Shown here: in pieces, positions 46,524 through 59,159 of the stretch
Layout: every line of letters starts with the position of its first letter
How positions within the stretch are numbered: position 1 is the stretch's first letter
Assembly (NCBI GenBank): GCA_037043015.1
Contig: CM073325.1
Coordinates: forward strand, 6,737,001 to 6,801,000
DNA from: Bryum argenteum
Taxonomy: Eukaryota; Streptophyta; Bryopsida; Bryales; Bryaceae
Direction of reading: 5' to 3'
Length of the DNA stretch: 64,000 nt
Notes under the pieces: model-generated
Told to the model about the DNA's origin: nothing
Databases searched by the model: none
Seen by the model: the letters and a program-made list of their open reading frames with translations, nothing else
Position numbers and translations under genes: made by a program

Positions 46524-48417
46524 TATCATAAATCTATGAGCTTCGTGAGGAATTTCAATTTCAAATGCTACAATAAATCACATATAACCTCAATTTGGAG
46601 AAAATGACATTATGCTACTAAGATGGCACACCTAAAGTCTGTGAATGCAGTGCAAAATTTGAAGGTGATATTATGAAAAATAAGTGATACTCTATATAAA
46701 GGAGTGATATTATTGATAAGATTTGGTGTAACAAAATGGCACATGGAATAACGGAATTGAGATTGTATAAAGTGGATCACTTTACCTTTAATCTCAAAGT
46801 GATGAACATTGCCTAGTAAGTATATTCTCAAGAAACTAGCTAAAGAAATAAGTAAATGTAGATGAGGAGTCACTAAATATAGCACCTCTTTGAATTGACA
46901 TTTTTCTACAACAACCCTCTAAATGATCTTGCTACATTCCCCATTTCACTACACCATGACAAGAATTCAAAGTACTTGAAGTTTGAAAGTTCAAAAGGTT
47001 TGAGGCTTTTCTAAAAGGTGGGATAAAATCTCCCAAAATTCAAGCTAACTTGAAGAAACAAAGGTTGGGTGGAAGTTAGGCCGCCAAAGGTAACAGGTTG
47101 AATAGCAAGAACATGACTTTACGTGACTAAAGGTAGCATGTCTTGCCCCTTTAGCGAGTCCATTGGTGTGGAAAGTAGTTGAAAGGTTCTTTCCCAAGCA
47201 CGATTTACTCAAATATAAAGGTTACAAGAAAAGCTCAATTGAAGTTTTACTCGAAAAGCTCATGTGTGGAGCTTACAAAATTTGACTTGCTCCCACTGAC
47301 ACATACAACTGCTAATCTTGAAGTGCAGCACATAGCACACATACAAAAGAAGGCCACCACACTCTCGGTACCAATACTAATCTATAAGTAGGAGCGAAGA
47401 CGTTTGGCACGGAATCTAGGCCATCATTACTCGTCATGGAGTTTGAATTGCGGATATGGAGCTGTCGATCTGGGACTACGTACGGGGCTCCATTTAGAGC
47501 TACACAACTACACGCCTACAAGTACAGTTAGCCTATTGTGCTCCTGCATTGATATACATTACAACAATTGGAAATGCTCTCATAAGTTCAAGCCATTATC
47601 GTTTCATAACGAAATTGGGTAATCTTTGATCACCATGTAATTATTTTTTTATTTGAAAAAGCTATGTTAATATTAGCATGTGACACTCATGAATTATTAA
47701 GATTATGTTCAATAATTACAACTCAAAGTTTTCAATTACATGACATTGAACCAGTTGTCCAAGTGACCTTTACTGAAAAACAAAAATGAATACTCAATTT
47801 TAAACCACAAGATAAACATTTTAATGTTAAGGTATAACTTCCAATACTTGTAAGCTCAAAGGATTAATGCAACTTGGTAATATTAATTGAAATGCGAGTT
47901 AGTCTATAGCCCATCATTCATTAAGAATACACAATTTTCAGCTATACACCATAGAAATTGCTCTTCAAATCAAAAGTATTTGTCAAATCGATTCTTCAAG
48001 TATGTTTCACAAGTACTAAAATGCTTCAACATCCCACAACCTTCCATAAAGTACCACACGGATCATCAATAATCCTATGAATCTACCACGAACACTACAC
48101 TACAAAAACAATAAACCCCCACTAATTGCAAGTAACTCTTGAATATTTTATAACCGATTCAAACAAGATCTAATTCAAATTCATATCGACCATACTCATG
48201 GTCGTGCTAATGACGCTACACTAACATGATTAGAAAACGATCTCGGCTGCTGAAAAGACTTGAAAGGAAAAAAACTGGCGGATAACCTGTTGTCAGGAAT
48301 TCACAAATTGTGAATCTACTCATCACGTGGCTTGGGAATTGTCTTAATACCATAGCTTGCTCATCACAAATTTGCAACACCTTCACAGCATTACAAAAGC
48401 GCAAAACATATACATTC
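46524..48417. other. Intergenic, 3' flank of the minus-strand kinase
   Basis: From about 47680 to 48417 the sequence is duplicated in diverged form at about 59755-61260. I see no gene. Short frames are not supported. Confidence 0.5.
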
Positions 48418-49458
48418 TTATATTTTGAAGCTAATTTCCATAATCTCCTCCTTGATGCGTTCAAAACCATATCGCTGTTCGGGGTCACTGTGCCAACAAT
48501 TCTTGATCAGCTCCCTCCAGACGCCAGGAATGTAATCTGGTAGCAATGGCCGCTCTCCTTCACACACTCTACGTGCCAGTTCTCCTCCACGATATAGTCC
48601 TTCGAATGGACACCTCCCAGAGAGGATCTCATACATGGTCATCCCGAAACTATACACATCCGCTGACCATTTGTAGGAACAATCGTCTGGCAGGGCATGT
48701 AACTCAGGAGCCATGTAAGCTGTAGTCCCCTGTTTTCTCGTGTGGCAAGTGGATGCATCTGGACCTCGCACCTTTGCTGATCCAAAGTCGATCAATTTCA
48801 CCACATAGTACGTCTCCCCTTCGTCGTTTTGCCCTGTTCTCTTCTTTGCACTTACAAGACAGTTAGAAGGCTTTAGATCCCGGTGTAACACTCTAAACTT
48901 CTGCATGTGAAGTGTGGCTTCAACAATTTGCAATATGATATCCTTAGACACAGATAGGGAGAACGGCATTTGATGATTTCCTCCACGCGCTCTCCTATCC
49001 CTTATCAGCTGACTAAGATCTTGTTCCATGAGCTCCGTCACAAGATACCCTTCTTTTCGGTCATTGTCGTACGCACACCCAAACAAGTAGACCACATTGG
49101 GGTGTTGCACGGTTGCCAGGATTCCTACTTCTCTTTCCAGCTCTCTCTTTGCATCTACACGTTTGCCGTATACAGCTATTGCCACCTTGAATCCCAACCA
49201 ATGACAATTTAAAACTGTCTTGTAAGAACCGGATCCCACAACCCGAAGAAATGTATACTTCAGCTCAGGTATCCAACACCAATCTGGAATCGAACCTGGT
49301 GAACAGGGCGATGCATCCTCCTTTAACCTCTTACTGAAAAATGACTCAAACATCTCCCGGTGAAGAGACCCCTTGCTTGGCAGGAAGAGATCATACATTT
49401 GCCGGTGAAGAGACTTTTTGCTTGGCCCGCTTTCGAGTTGATGGACAACAAAGATCTG
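48418..49458 (-). CDS. Protein kinase lacking the VAIK lysine, N-terminus incomplete
   Basis: The open frame has ATG at 49396-49398 and a 326-residue product. An acceptor TTTAGCAG|ATC lets the exon start at 49458, adding two related repeats, PSKKSLHRQM and PSKGSLHREM. The kinase domain is otherwise canonical: glycine loop VGSGSYKTV, HRDLKPSN, DFGSA, MAPELHAL and DVYSFGMTMYEILSG. The exception is that the position of the VAIK lysine reads VAIAVYG, so ATP anchoring may be impaired or done by a nearby lysine (GKRVDAKRE). The helical N-terminal domain of the neighbouring kinases is absent from this exon, and I did not find it upstream, so the gene may be truncated or have distant exons. It is transcribed in the same direction as the pseudokinase at 50523-52010. 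Confidence 0.75.
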   Translation of the reverse strand, partial: QIFVVHQLESGPSKKSLHRQMYDLFLPSKGSLHREMFESFFSKRLKEDASPCSPGSIPDWCWIPELKYTFLRVVGSGSYKTVLNCHWLGFKVAIAVYGKRVDAKRELEREVGILATVQHPNVVYLFGCAYDNDRKEGYLVTELMEQDLSQLIRDRRARGGNHQMPFSLSVSKDIILQIVEATLHMQKFRVLHRDLKPSNCLVSAKKRTGQNDEGETYYVVKLIDFGSAKVRGPDASTCHTRKQGTTAYMAPELHALPDDCSYKWSADVYSFGMTMYEILSGRCPFEGLYRGGELARRVCEGERPLLPDYIPGVWRELIKNCWHSDPEQRYGFERIKEEIMEISFKI

Positions 49459-50522
49459 CTAAATCGAACATTCTTGTACATTAGCCTCAAGAAAACCGCA
49501 TCAACCATGTGACTATCAAAAACAAACTGATAAGTACAATCATTACAAAGTCATTGCAAGGATAATGATTGTGGATGTTTACTGAAACTACAATCATTAA
49601 GTGTGGTGATGTTTTGTGGATTCATTGCGAGTTATATCAAGCATTTCACATTTCACACTACTATCCACACGAGTCGTTTATGAGGTTAGAATATAAAGGC
49701 CATGTTGATTACAGTCTAGTCTACAGTGGAGGGCTAGCTTCTCTTTGTTCTAGTATCTTGTATTTAACTTATATCAAGTGAAGCCTAACACAAGGCCTCT
49801 TGATGACTTGAGATTATCAAATCCTCGCGTTAATCTCTAACTAGAGTTGGTTGAGAATGGGAAATATACTTGCGTAGCCTACAATCTTGCCTAGAAGAAA
49901 CTCTGGTGTTTTGTAGATACAATGGATAATAACAAATGAAAGCTAGGTCCATCTTACCTCTTTAGGGTCACAATCTATTTTGGTATCCAAGGTGTCTGTC
50001 ACAAGTCCACAAAGATGTTACTATTTGCATCAACAATTCATTACTTCATTGTCAAATTGATTATTATGTTTGCGATTTTAGGGGACAAATTACTATTCAA
50101 CATAATCCAAGGTTTTCAAAGACATGACATTCTAGAATTATAACATTATATTTGTTGGTTGGTTACACTACTTCATTAATATTTAGTAAGCTATTGTACC
50201 ATTGTAACATAACACTTTCAACCAAAGAATCACCAAAATTTACTATCGTTTGGATTTTGGATCAAAACTTATTAGACTTCATTTACATGCAGGAAAATAT
50301 GAATAGTGTAATCAACATGTTAAATGCAATTGTACTTGATTAGTGGCCATATCAAAATACCTCCAAACTACTCCAAGTCCTAAATTGTTCATAGATGTGA
50401 AACCTTCCACTTGATAGTTGTGGTTTAATAATATTGATTATTGTAAGAATCAACAAGAGTCATGGATGAAAGATATCATTTACATTTATCAAGAATTGAA
50501 GCTCTCCTTAGAATAAAAACTA
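49459..50522. other. Gap between two minus-strand kinase genes
   Basis: About 1 kb of AT-rich DNA. I looked for upstream exons of the 48418 kinase and found none that I could support. Confidence 0.4.
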
Positions 50523-52010
50523 CTAGATGGACTTACTTGTCATCAATAAATACTTGATATACTTTAGATGCAAACAAACATCACTGATACAAGGACGCTC
50601 GGAAGGAACTTGGCTCCAACATTTCTCAATCAAGGTCTTCAACATCAGAGGGCAATGATCAGGTATTATTGGGCGTTCTCCGTTTGAAACCTTCTTTTTC
50701 ACATTCCTTGATACACTCTCGCATTTGAAAGGTACTTCTCCACTCAAAATCTCAAAGCACACCATGGCAAAGCTGTAAATGTTAACTTTGAATGTGTGGC
50801 ATTGCGATTTTTCACTTGCTTTGAAACTCTTTCTAGTAAAATCTATCACTTCAGGAGGCATCCATCTCCATCTCCAGGTAACTGGAAATGTATCAGAATC
50901 CATTTGAGAGTTCTCTATATTTGAAAAGACAAAAGTTCCTATTTTAGCTTGCACATATCCAAGCTCCAAACCCAATACCTCCACACTTTTTACAAGGATG
51001 CTCGTAGACATCAAAGCCATGTGCACAATACTTCTTTCATGTAGGTAGTTCACTCCTTCACCAACTTGCAACATAAGATCTACTCCTTCCAACATAGTGA
51101 ATGGAGGAGCACAAATGTTTCTCTTCAATCGGCGATCTATCATGTTACGGAGATTTTCATCCATCAACTCCATCAAAATAGAGCAACTCCGCCTATTCTT
51201 ATGACTACAAAACATAGGTATAATGCTGGGATGCCTTAAGCGAGAGAGACTTTCAACTTCCTTTAAAAACACTTCGTTCTCCGGTCCATCAAATGTCTTC
51301 TTGGCAACTGGTATTCCTAACCACATCACCTCATACACGATACTAAATGCACCGATTCCCAATATCTTAGGCATCTTTCCCAATAGAACCCACTCGAACA
51401 ATCTTAATAAAATCTTGTCTTCTTTAAGAGTTGGTTCAGGTTGAACTCTTAAAACTTGATAAAGAAGGTATCTAACAAGATCGCGATCCTTAGGAGATGG
51501 GGACTCTAGCCCAGAGGTCACATTGTTCAACAAATTTTCCTTGTCGCTAGAAGCCATCTTCTCCACAATCTCTACTTCGTCTTTGTTGATTTTGCAAATT
51601 TCATCAATTGTTAGGCTTCCAAGTGTTGCCTGCCTATAACCATGAGTCATCTTGCTCAACTCCAAATTGAAGCCCAATGATGAAACATACTTCTCTGCAT
51701 TTGCAAGTGTAAGTGCAGATTCCATCCAAGTATCTTTGGAACAGCTTTGAACATAGATCTCAACCTCTTTCGATAACACCACCAAGAGCTCAAAATTTCG
51801 AACTTGTCTTGCAATGTCCATGGATTTAAAAGGGCCCCCTCGTTGCACTTGAGACCACTCTAGGAATGAGCACGCACTCTTGATAGTCACATCAAGTTTA
51901 TCAATCAAATAACCACATTGTCCATTGTTGAATTTTCTGGTAGGTAGCCCTTGCACTTTATCCACACACATGTTTGCAAGATGCAAACAAAGATTTAGTT
52001 TTTCCTTCAT
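50523..52010 (-). CDS. Pseudokinase with helical N-terminal domain
   Basis: One long exon of 495 residues. Residues 1-185 form a helical region with the same Cys/Leu pattern as the kinase at 44460-46010 (LANMCVDKV, CGYLIDKLDVTIKSACSFLE). The kinase-like domain covers about 215-490. VAKKTFDG keeps the ATP lysine. However, the catalytic loop reads HMALMSTSI where HRDLKxxN is expected, and DFG is replaced by GTFVF, so catalysis is unlikely. Substrate-lobe elements remain (WMPPEV for APE, VNIYSFAMVCFEILSG). This resembles plant MLKL-like pseudokinases in outline, an analogy only. An acceptor-like TTGTTCAG just upstream of the ATG leaves room for a further 5' exon. Confidence 0.82.
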   Translation of the reverse strand: MKEKLNLCLHLANMCVDKVQGLPTRKFNNGQCGYLIDKLDVTIKSACSFLEWSQVQRGGPFKSMDIARQVRNFELLVVLSKEVEIYVQSCSKDTWMESALTLANAEKYVSSLGFNLELSKMTHGYRQATLGSLTIDEICKINKDEVEIVEKMASSDKENLLNNVTSGLESPSPKDRDLVRYLLYQVLRVQPEPTLKEDKILLRLFEWVLLGKMPKILGIGAFSIVYEVMWLGIPVAKKTFDGPENEVFLKEVESLSRLRHPSIIPMFCSHKNRRSCSILMELMDENLRNMIDRRLKRNICAPPFTMLEGVDLMLQVGEGVNYLHERSIVHMALMSTSILVKSVEVLGLELGYVQAKIGTFVFSNIENSQMDSDTFPVTWRWRWMPPEVIDFTRKSFKASEKSQCHTFKVNIYSFAMVCFEILSGEVPFKCESVSRNVKKKVSNGERPIIPDHCPLMLKTLIEKCWSQVPSERPCISDVCLHLKYIKYLLMTSKSI

Positions 52011-53297
52011 ATCACCTGAACAACAAAAAATTGCACTTCAATTAAACACATGCAAATTCAAATCGAGAACATTGTATCAAAATATACTCTAGTGAACCAA
52101 TGCATTACCAAAATTGACGGTAGAAAGACCAACTTGATAAATGTACTTGCACAGTCACAAAAATAACCATCAAACCGAAAAGGATAGGATATTTCATACA
52201 TGACTTGGATATTAATAAAGTTGCAAACCATTACCTCTATCTCACTAAATTCGTATTTAAAGAGGGAAGGGTTTAATGACTCAGTAACTCTATTTGGACA
52301 TAGCTTGAATCTATACATGACCAAAAGTATCTCAAGTACAACATGATCGAGCACACCAACTCAAGATAGATCATTAATATGCAAAGTAATGAACCTTTCA
52401 AAACAAAATAAAAATTGTAATTAAATAAAATACTAAAAAAAGATGAACATTCTAATAACTACTATACGTTGATAAACTGTTGAATTTTTTAACAAATTTG
52501 CTTACATGAGTTTTTGAAAATTTTTTAGATTTAGACCATCATTCTATAAATAAACACCAAATTTTCTTGAAATAGAATCTACAAGCAGAAAGACATTGTG
52601 GAAAGTGATATAGTTTTGAAGTAAGATGATCAACTTCCCCACATGAAGTAACCTAATCATATTCCAAGACAAACCATAGATCAAATAGTTGGATTCTCTT
52701 CCCATAAGAAAGATTCTAACCTTCAACATCATCCTCAAATGCACATCACACCTTGATCAGTTTATGGTACACCAATGCCCTCCACTACTTCTATTTATAC
52801 AATATTCCTTCTTTAATAAAAGACTCAATTTTTGTATCACTCAATGCTTGTGACTTTGCTCCTCACAAAATTCTTCACAGTTTCCTCAAAAATTGAAATT
52901 GGCACGGTTCATGAGCAGACTCCCTTTACACGAACAAGCATTGCTGACTCCAGAGTCAAGACGCAAAACAAGTCCTACACAAGAACCAAAACTCAAAAAC
53001 ACTATCCACCAGGCACTCCAAATTATTTTGAGCCAATCTTCCATTACACCACATAAGAGCTGACGGTAGGGAGTTCAAGAACGAGAATGGCAGACACAAG
53101 CTTCAGCTAAAACATTGAACATTGACAATCAAAGATTACTGGAACCACCATACACATGAAACTAAATTTGTATCAACATCACATTCTGTGATGCTGTGCC
53201 ACAAAGACACCCTGAATTCCCAGGATCTAGGATGGAAACAAGACAGCTTCCCTTAAAAAATGGCTTCGATCTTGATTAATGAAGATTAGGGTTAGCT
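52011..53297. other. 5' flank of the pseudokinase
   Basis: AT-rich, without supported coding sequence. Confidence 0.4.
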
Positions 53298-53870
53298 AAG
53301 TTGCTCCTGCTACTTTAGTTTACACGGTGGAAGCTCATGGAAAAAGTGCTATCTCTACCACCACTTCAACAAGCAGACCAAGAAACAGTTGTTCTCACCG
53401 ACTACTACAGTATGAGAGAGGCGGAAAAGGCGAAACCAGTCATTGAACAACAGACATTGAAACCTCAGCCAGCACCAGGAATGCAACATGAACATCGTTC
53501 AGCCCATTCAATCGAGATGTATTAACAGTCTGATCCAATTCCCAAGTGAACGAACCTGAAGTTCCAGACATAGCTCCTGATCGCGAACTCTCTGCCATCG
53601 ATTACGGTGTCAAATGTATTGCTTTCAAGGGGTCTCAGAAGAAAATCCTCTCAACGGAACCTGCAGAAGCACAACAGGAAACTAGCTCAGTCATCAACAC
53701 AAATTGTTTCAATGTTGGATTGAATGAAGCTCAATTCCAAGCGCCTACTCGTTCACTACCCTGTAGACGCATGCTTCACATCGAGGTACATGATCAGGAA
53801 TGGTAACCACTCGATGTGAGATCCCAAAATGGCCATAACCCAAAACATTAGCTTCATCTTCAACAAAATT
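53298..53870 (+). repeat. Direct duplication R3, copy 1
   Basis: Aligns in order with 54775-55350, sharing GCAACATGAACATC, ACAGTCTGATC and CGCATGCTTCACATC. Short open frames in it are interrupted in the other copy, so it is probably not protein-coding. Confidence 0.6.
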
Positions 53871-54774
53871 CTCTAAGTACGCCAAGCTGTTGTGAGTATA
53901 TCAACAACGATTGACTCGATAGTTTCCTTACGTAAGAAAAGTGGTATGGTAACCAAGAATCTACAGCTATTCCAACTTCAGGAAAGATAACGAATGAGCT
54001 GACATCCCCAACAATTTACTGACTCATTTACCTCTGTGCTTACCACAAATCCAGGCCTTAGACTTAATAAATGTTCAGCTCCATGGCTAGTTAAGCACTT
54101 GAATGTCAAAGATTCTTGGAAATTAGATTCCACCAACGTTACTATCCTTTCAATTCTAGGTATTCTAGATACAAACGATATCACTTGTACAAAAAATTCC
54201 AGACAAAATGACATCTTTCTAATTAGCATGAACTGAAGGTCCGGAACTCAAAATCCTCACGTACATGAAAAAAAACTTTGAACAAGGAAGCATTGACGAG
54301 GCTACCACCCACAACTCAGTAAAAGTCAAACATAAGAATCAAGGACACTATGTAGAAAAATTCACGTACTCTGATACAATGAATGAATATGCCAAAATCG
54401 TATGCCAAAACTGTATTCAAAATCCGCATGCCAAAATCATATGTACAATGTGTATAGAAATAGTATATCGTCCTATATACAGTCGAACAATCACACCTTT
54501 CAAAAGAAGCTCACAAACAGAACCATTACAATAGTCTTTTTGCCTATGGCACAAACGACTAAAATGATGGGAAGAAGCTCAAAGAATAAAAAGGAGGTCA
54601 AGTGCTTCGGCTTACATATATAACGAACATTCACAGTCCAATCAAAAACTAACAGAACCGCTAGCCGCTGCTATACAAAGACGCCCGAATATTCCCGACC
54701 AGAAGTGGAAACAAATCAGCACTCCTCAATAACAAGCTTCAAAGATGAGTAACTCCAACTGCATTTATGAATAT

Positions 54775-55350
54775 CAGAGTTGTCTAAGTTGGTCCTACCA
54801 CTTTCGTTTACATGGTGGAAGTTCATGTGAAAATGTGTCACTTATCTCTATCACCACATACGAGCATACGATGAATCAATTGCTCTTACCGATTGACTAC
54901 TGTAAGGAATCAAAAGAAACAATCTAACGCCCAGGGAACAACGGACATTAAAACCTCGCATACCACCTCCGATGTACAGGACTGCAACATGAACATCATT
55001 CAGCACAATCGAGATGCATATGAAATGAGATGCAGTACCATAACAGTCTGATCGAATTCCCCAAGTTGAAGTTGCAAACATAGCGTCAGACTGCTACCAA
55101 GATCGTGAACTCTGCTACCTGAACAAAGACAATAATGCATTCAGTCCTGAACACAAACTATTTCGAAGTCACACAAGATGGACCTCAAAATGTTTCGAAG
55201 TCACACAAGATGGACCTTAGTTCCAAGCTTGTAGTCATCGCTGTCATGTAGAAGCATGCTTCACATCAAAATACACAATCAAGAATAATGACCACTTGAT
55301 CTAGGACTTCAAAATGGCCTCTACCCAAACCCTAAGATTCTTGCACAACA
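54775..55350 (+). repeat. Direct duplication R3, copy 2
   Basis: The second copy of the 53298-53870 segment, about 1.5 kb away and diverged. It contains an extra local duplication of TTTCGAAGTCACACAAGATG (about 55162-55215). Confidence 0.6.
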
Positions 55351-55439
55351 GTGCACAACAGTCTATTCTCTGCACGGGAAATTGACGATAGACACAAGAT
55401 TGTTGGTCCTGTTCACCACGCACCTAGATTCTATCTCAA

Positions 55440-55885
55440 CTTCAACGAAGAAACTGAATATACCGACAATACCAAAACCAGAGTCTCGAAATCCAAGCCT
55501 TACACATGCTCATAACTTGTTCAGCACCAAGAAGTGCAACACCAACTCCAGATCCAAATGGCAAACGGCAAACGACCACCACAACTGGAAAGGGAATCGA
55601 GTGTGAGACTGACAAAGAGACACTCGACAGTCCTTTACACTCAAAGGTTGGCCTTGTAACAAGAAACTACAGTCGTTCCCAACAGTCCTTGACAGATCTA
55701 GAGATCGAATCGAAGATACCGACCCTACCGACAATTCAGAACAAGTAAAATACCCTAATCTAAACCACAGATCCAAGCCTTAGTCTAGAAACTTGTTCAA
55801 CAGCCGAAACAATAACATGAACAGCAAGAGCATGCCACAACTACATCACCGCAACTGGAAAAGGAATCAAGAGTCTTAATTACAA
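55440..55885 (+). repeat. Two-copy tandem duplication of about 270 bp
   Basis: ATACCGACAATACCAAAACC...CACAACTGGAAAGGGAATC (about 55460-55600) is repeated as ATACCGACCCTACCGACAAT...CCGCAACTGGAAAAGGAATC (about 55720-55870). No gene is apparent. Confidence 0.5.
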
Positions 55886-56320
55886 ACCCCACCTGCCACC
55901 CAGTCACTCATGCGAATCGCTGCTGCCTCTCCTGCCAATGCTCACCGCTGGAAGCACCAAGGAACGATCGCACAGGTAAAGTTAGAGGAGAGAACTCATC
56001 CCGACATGCAGGATCTGACCATGGTGTTCGAGAGCATGGCTCCACCCTCTCGCTCCTACGCCCCCTCGAGTGTTACTGTCTCACTTCAATGTCTAGATTT
56101 AGGCCAGCCGAGGTACGAGGGCCGTAGATCTACAGATCGTGTGGCCAGGGGACCAGGGCGACGAGGTCCGAGGCCGGCAGGCGATGAAAGCAGTGACAGA
56201 CTTCGGTACTTCTGCCCTACGAGCTTCTTCAGGAGCCACCGAAAAGGGAAGTTTTTGTGGGGAAAACTGCTTAAAAGTTATTTTCATTTTGGAGCCACTC
56301 AAGGCTCCTTTCTTATGATT
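55886..56320. other. GC-rich island of unknown role
   Basis: This stretch is richer in G and C than all its surroundings, like the 5' regions of genes elsewhere in the window. Open frames exist on both strands, but none shows a domain. It may be a 5' exon or promoter of the minus-strand kinases or of an unrecognised gene. Confidence 0.3.
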
Positions 56321-59159
56321 TTGAATTGATAAACAATGCTCCATTTGAGAGCTCCAATTCTGGAACCCAAACATTTATGTATACGAATAACCCTAAAGTA
56401 ACTCCTTCCATAGGAAAGCCTGTTGTAAGAAGTAAACTATACACCAACTTGGAAAGGAGGATGCCAGTAATTTGAGCAGTGAATTGTCCCACATTGTATG
56501 CCTTTCGATTGTTGTGTCAAAAGTGTTCATTTTAAACTTTTTAAAGCTATAATTTTGAACTCACCTTTTTTTTTGATGATGATAAATAATATTGCAGAGA
56601 AGCGCATTATGTTTTTTTTTTTCCAGTTATTGATGAAATTGAACACTTGTAGGAAGTTATGAATGTGAGCGGTGACTATGAGGTAACTTTTGGATTTTGC
56701 AAGCAGGCTTTGTTTGAACTATTAACAGGTTCTAAGTAAATTGTTGTCAATAACTTGTGATCATTGTTTACAATCAAAACATGAAGTTTATTTGTTTACA
56801 ACACATGGAGAAATCATCAACTAAGTTTCACATAAGTCTATATCAAGAAATTGTGCTTTGACCAAGTTAGGTTTTTATTAGTTGATTTCACAATAGTTGC
56901 CTTCACTAGAATTCTTGCCATTGATTCATACTTTATTGTATGGGTTTGAAAATTTACCTCACAAAGAAGACATGATTTGGGATCCAACCCGAGTGATCTT
57001 GTCAAAAACTTAATTTGAATAAAGAAATTGTGTTGCTTACAAAAACTATTGTTCTTCAACATTAGGGACATCTAGGGGTTGAATATGAGAAATTTAGGAT
57101 TAGGATAATAGTTCTTTTAGCACATTCTCTACAATCAACCTTTTGAATAGATAACACATGATGCTAATATGTTAGTCCAGCGTTTTTGCTTCGAAGCTAA
57201 AAAAAAAGTCGTAGATGATAACAAATATGAGGTTTTCAAATTTCAACCCAAAATTATCATAGTAGACTTATCAATCCGTATAGGATAGATTTACAAATCT
57301 CGAGAATGGCGGCTCTTTTGAAAAGGAGACGAATATGAGGACTGACCCACTCAAATAGCCGATGGTAAACAATGAAAGGAAGCTTGTGGGTCATGGTACA
57401 AACCATATTCACACCGGTCGAGCCTAGAGAATCTTAATCAAAACGCGGGGGTAAATCAATTGGGGTAACGGCTATGAGGGTGAGTGCCAAGGATGTTGTG
57501 GAATGCCCTCGAGGATGGATAGAAAACCTCAAGGATGGATGGAGAACCTCTCACAAAGAAAGTGGCGAGGATCCATCATACTATGACGTACGGTTCTATA
57601 AGAGGAGGACATATGGACCAAAATTTGAGTCATGTGGTCGCATAGATTGCAAGATCACATTGTATTAGTACCAAAGAAGAAAATGCATAATTTCACCAAT
57701 TTCACTATAGAGTGGAAATTCTACCAGCAAACCAACTGCAATCAAGTTTTCACGATTAAGAAAGTTGTTCACCATCATCTCAATAAAACCATTACACAAA
57801 AAAATTCATCAGAACAATTACTTGCCTCAGATAATAGCCTTGCAATTTTGGTGAAAACTGCCGTGAAGTTTATAAAAAAAAAAATAGTCCAAGAAAGACC
57901 CTTTGCACTCAAATCCATGCCTTACCTTCAAAACATCTTTGATCTTCAAGATTCCTACCACTCAAACTTAGACTAGACTCTAATTAGAATCTACTTCAAA
58001 GAATAAAGTTGCAATCTAACTGTGGACGAGGAAGAAATAGCGCCTCAAAAATTATCTATCTTTTTACTTTATTCATTGGAGGAACATCATTGCAAATTCA
58101 ATACCAAAAGTACTAAATCAAAAAAACTTCCAACAAGAATTTTTTTGGGAATCTTCTTAAGATCACACTTATTCAAATAATCATGAAAAATATTATTAAT
58201 TCCACGTATTTCGCTTGCATTGATAAAACATGCCTTATGTTTGAAAGCCCATAACAAGAAGCTGCCATCACTAAAATGTCATTGATTCATATTCTATTGT
58301 ATGAGTGTGCAATCTTTACCACATAGACTAAACTTTGGGACTCAACCCAAGTGCTTTAGTTAAAAAAGAGTTTAGATGAAGAAGTTATGGCTCGTCAAAG
58401 TTTTTGCCCTTCATCCATAATCATGTATATGGATGACATTGGGGACGTACAATTAATATTTTTCAAGGTCCGCATGATCAAATTTGATGAAACTTGGTGG
58501 ATACTTGGTGGATAGACTAATTAAATGGATATGAAAAAGCTCCTAAAATTGGGTTTCTCAAGTGAAAATTTAGAAAACTGATGATTACACCACAAAATTA
58601 GAAAGGATCATTTAAAGTTATTGTAAATCACTCTTCCTTAGAGGTCAATTGTCTCCTTGTTGGCGTTAGGGGTTAGTAATCCTCCACAATTGTTGTTATG
58701 TTGTTATGTTGTTATGATCTTTGGTCAAATCATCAAGGGTAGGGGTAGGTTGAACGAGCAGTCTATTCATGCCAACTCATATAATGGGTCTTGTGAGGCC
58801 ATAAGGGTCTCGTGTTCTTCTTTTTCTCCTTATTGATGCTAATTAATGTCCTATAAACTTGGTTAAACCTCACGATATTTCATTATGAATTTACTTTCTT
58901 GGAACCAACATTTAAATTCTATTGGTACTACTTCCAAGATTTTAGACTTAAATTATTATTATCATGCAATAGTTTTCAAATAAGTAGTTTATGTGTTATC
59001 AATTGCTTTCAACTAAATTCACTAGGCTTGCAATAGTCTTCCAAGTTAGTACTAGTTAGTACTTTATGTGAAAGTAAGTTATCAAGTGCCTCTAACTAAA
59101 TTCATTGGGCTTACAGCATGTAGGAGTTAATAATATTGTCATGCAACACCAATGAATGA
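56321..59159. other. AT-rich intergenic DNA with diverged repeats
   Basis: About 56880-57080 and 58200-58440 share blocks such as CATTGATTCATA...TTTATTGTATG and GGGATCCAACCC/GGGACTCAACCC. A 64-residue frame at 57474-57668 has a short internal duplication (AAGGATGGAT) and no known motif. I support no gene. Confidence 0.45.

Noticed and set aside
57474-57668. 64-residue frame with a Cys-rich end
   Set aside because: Isolated in repeat-rich DNA, with an internal duplication and no known family or splice context.
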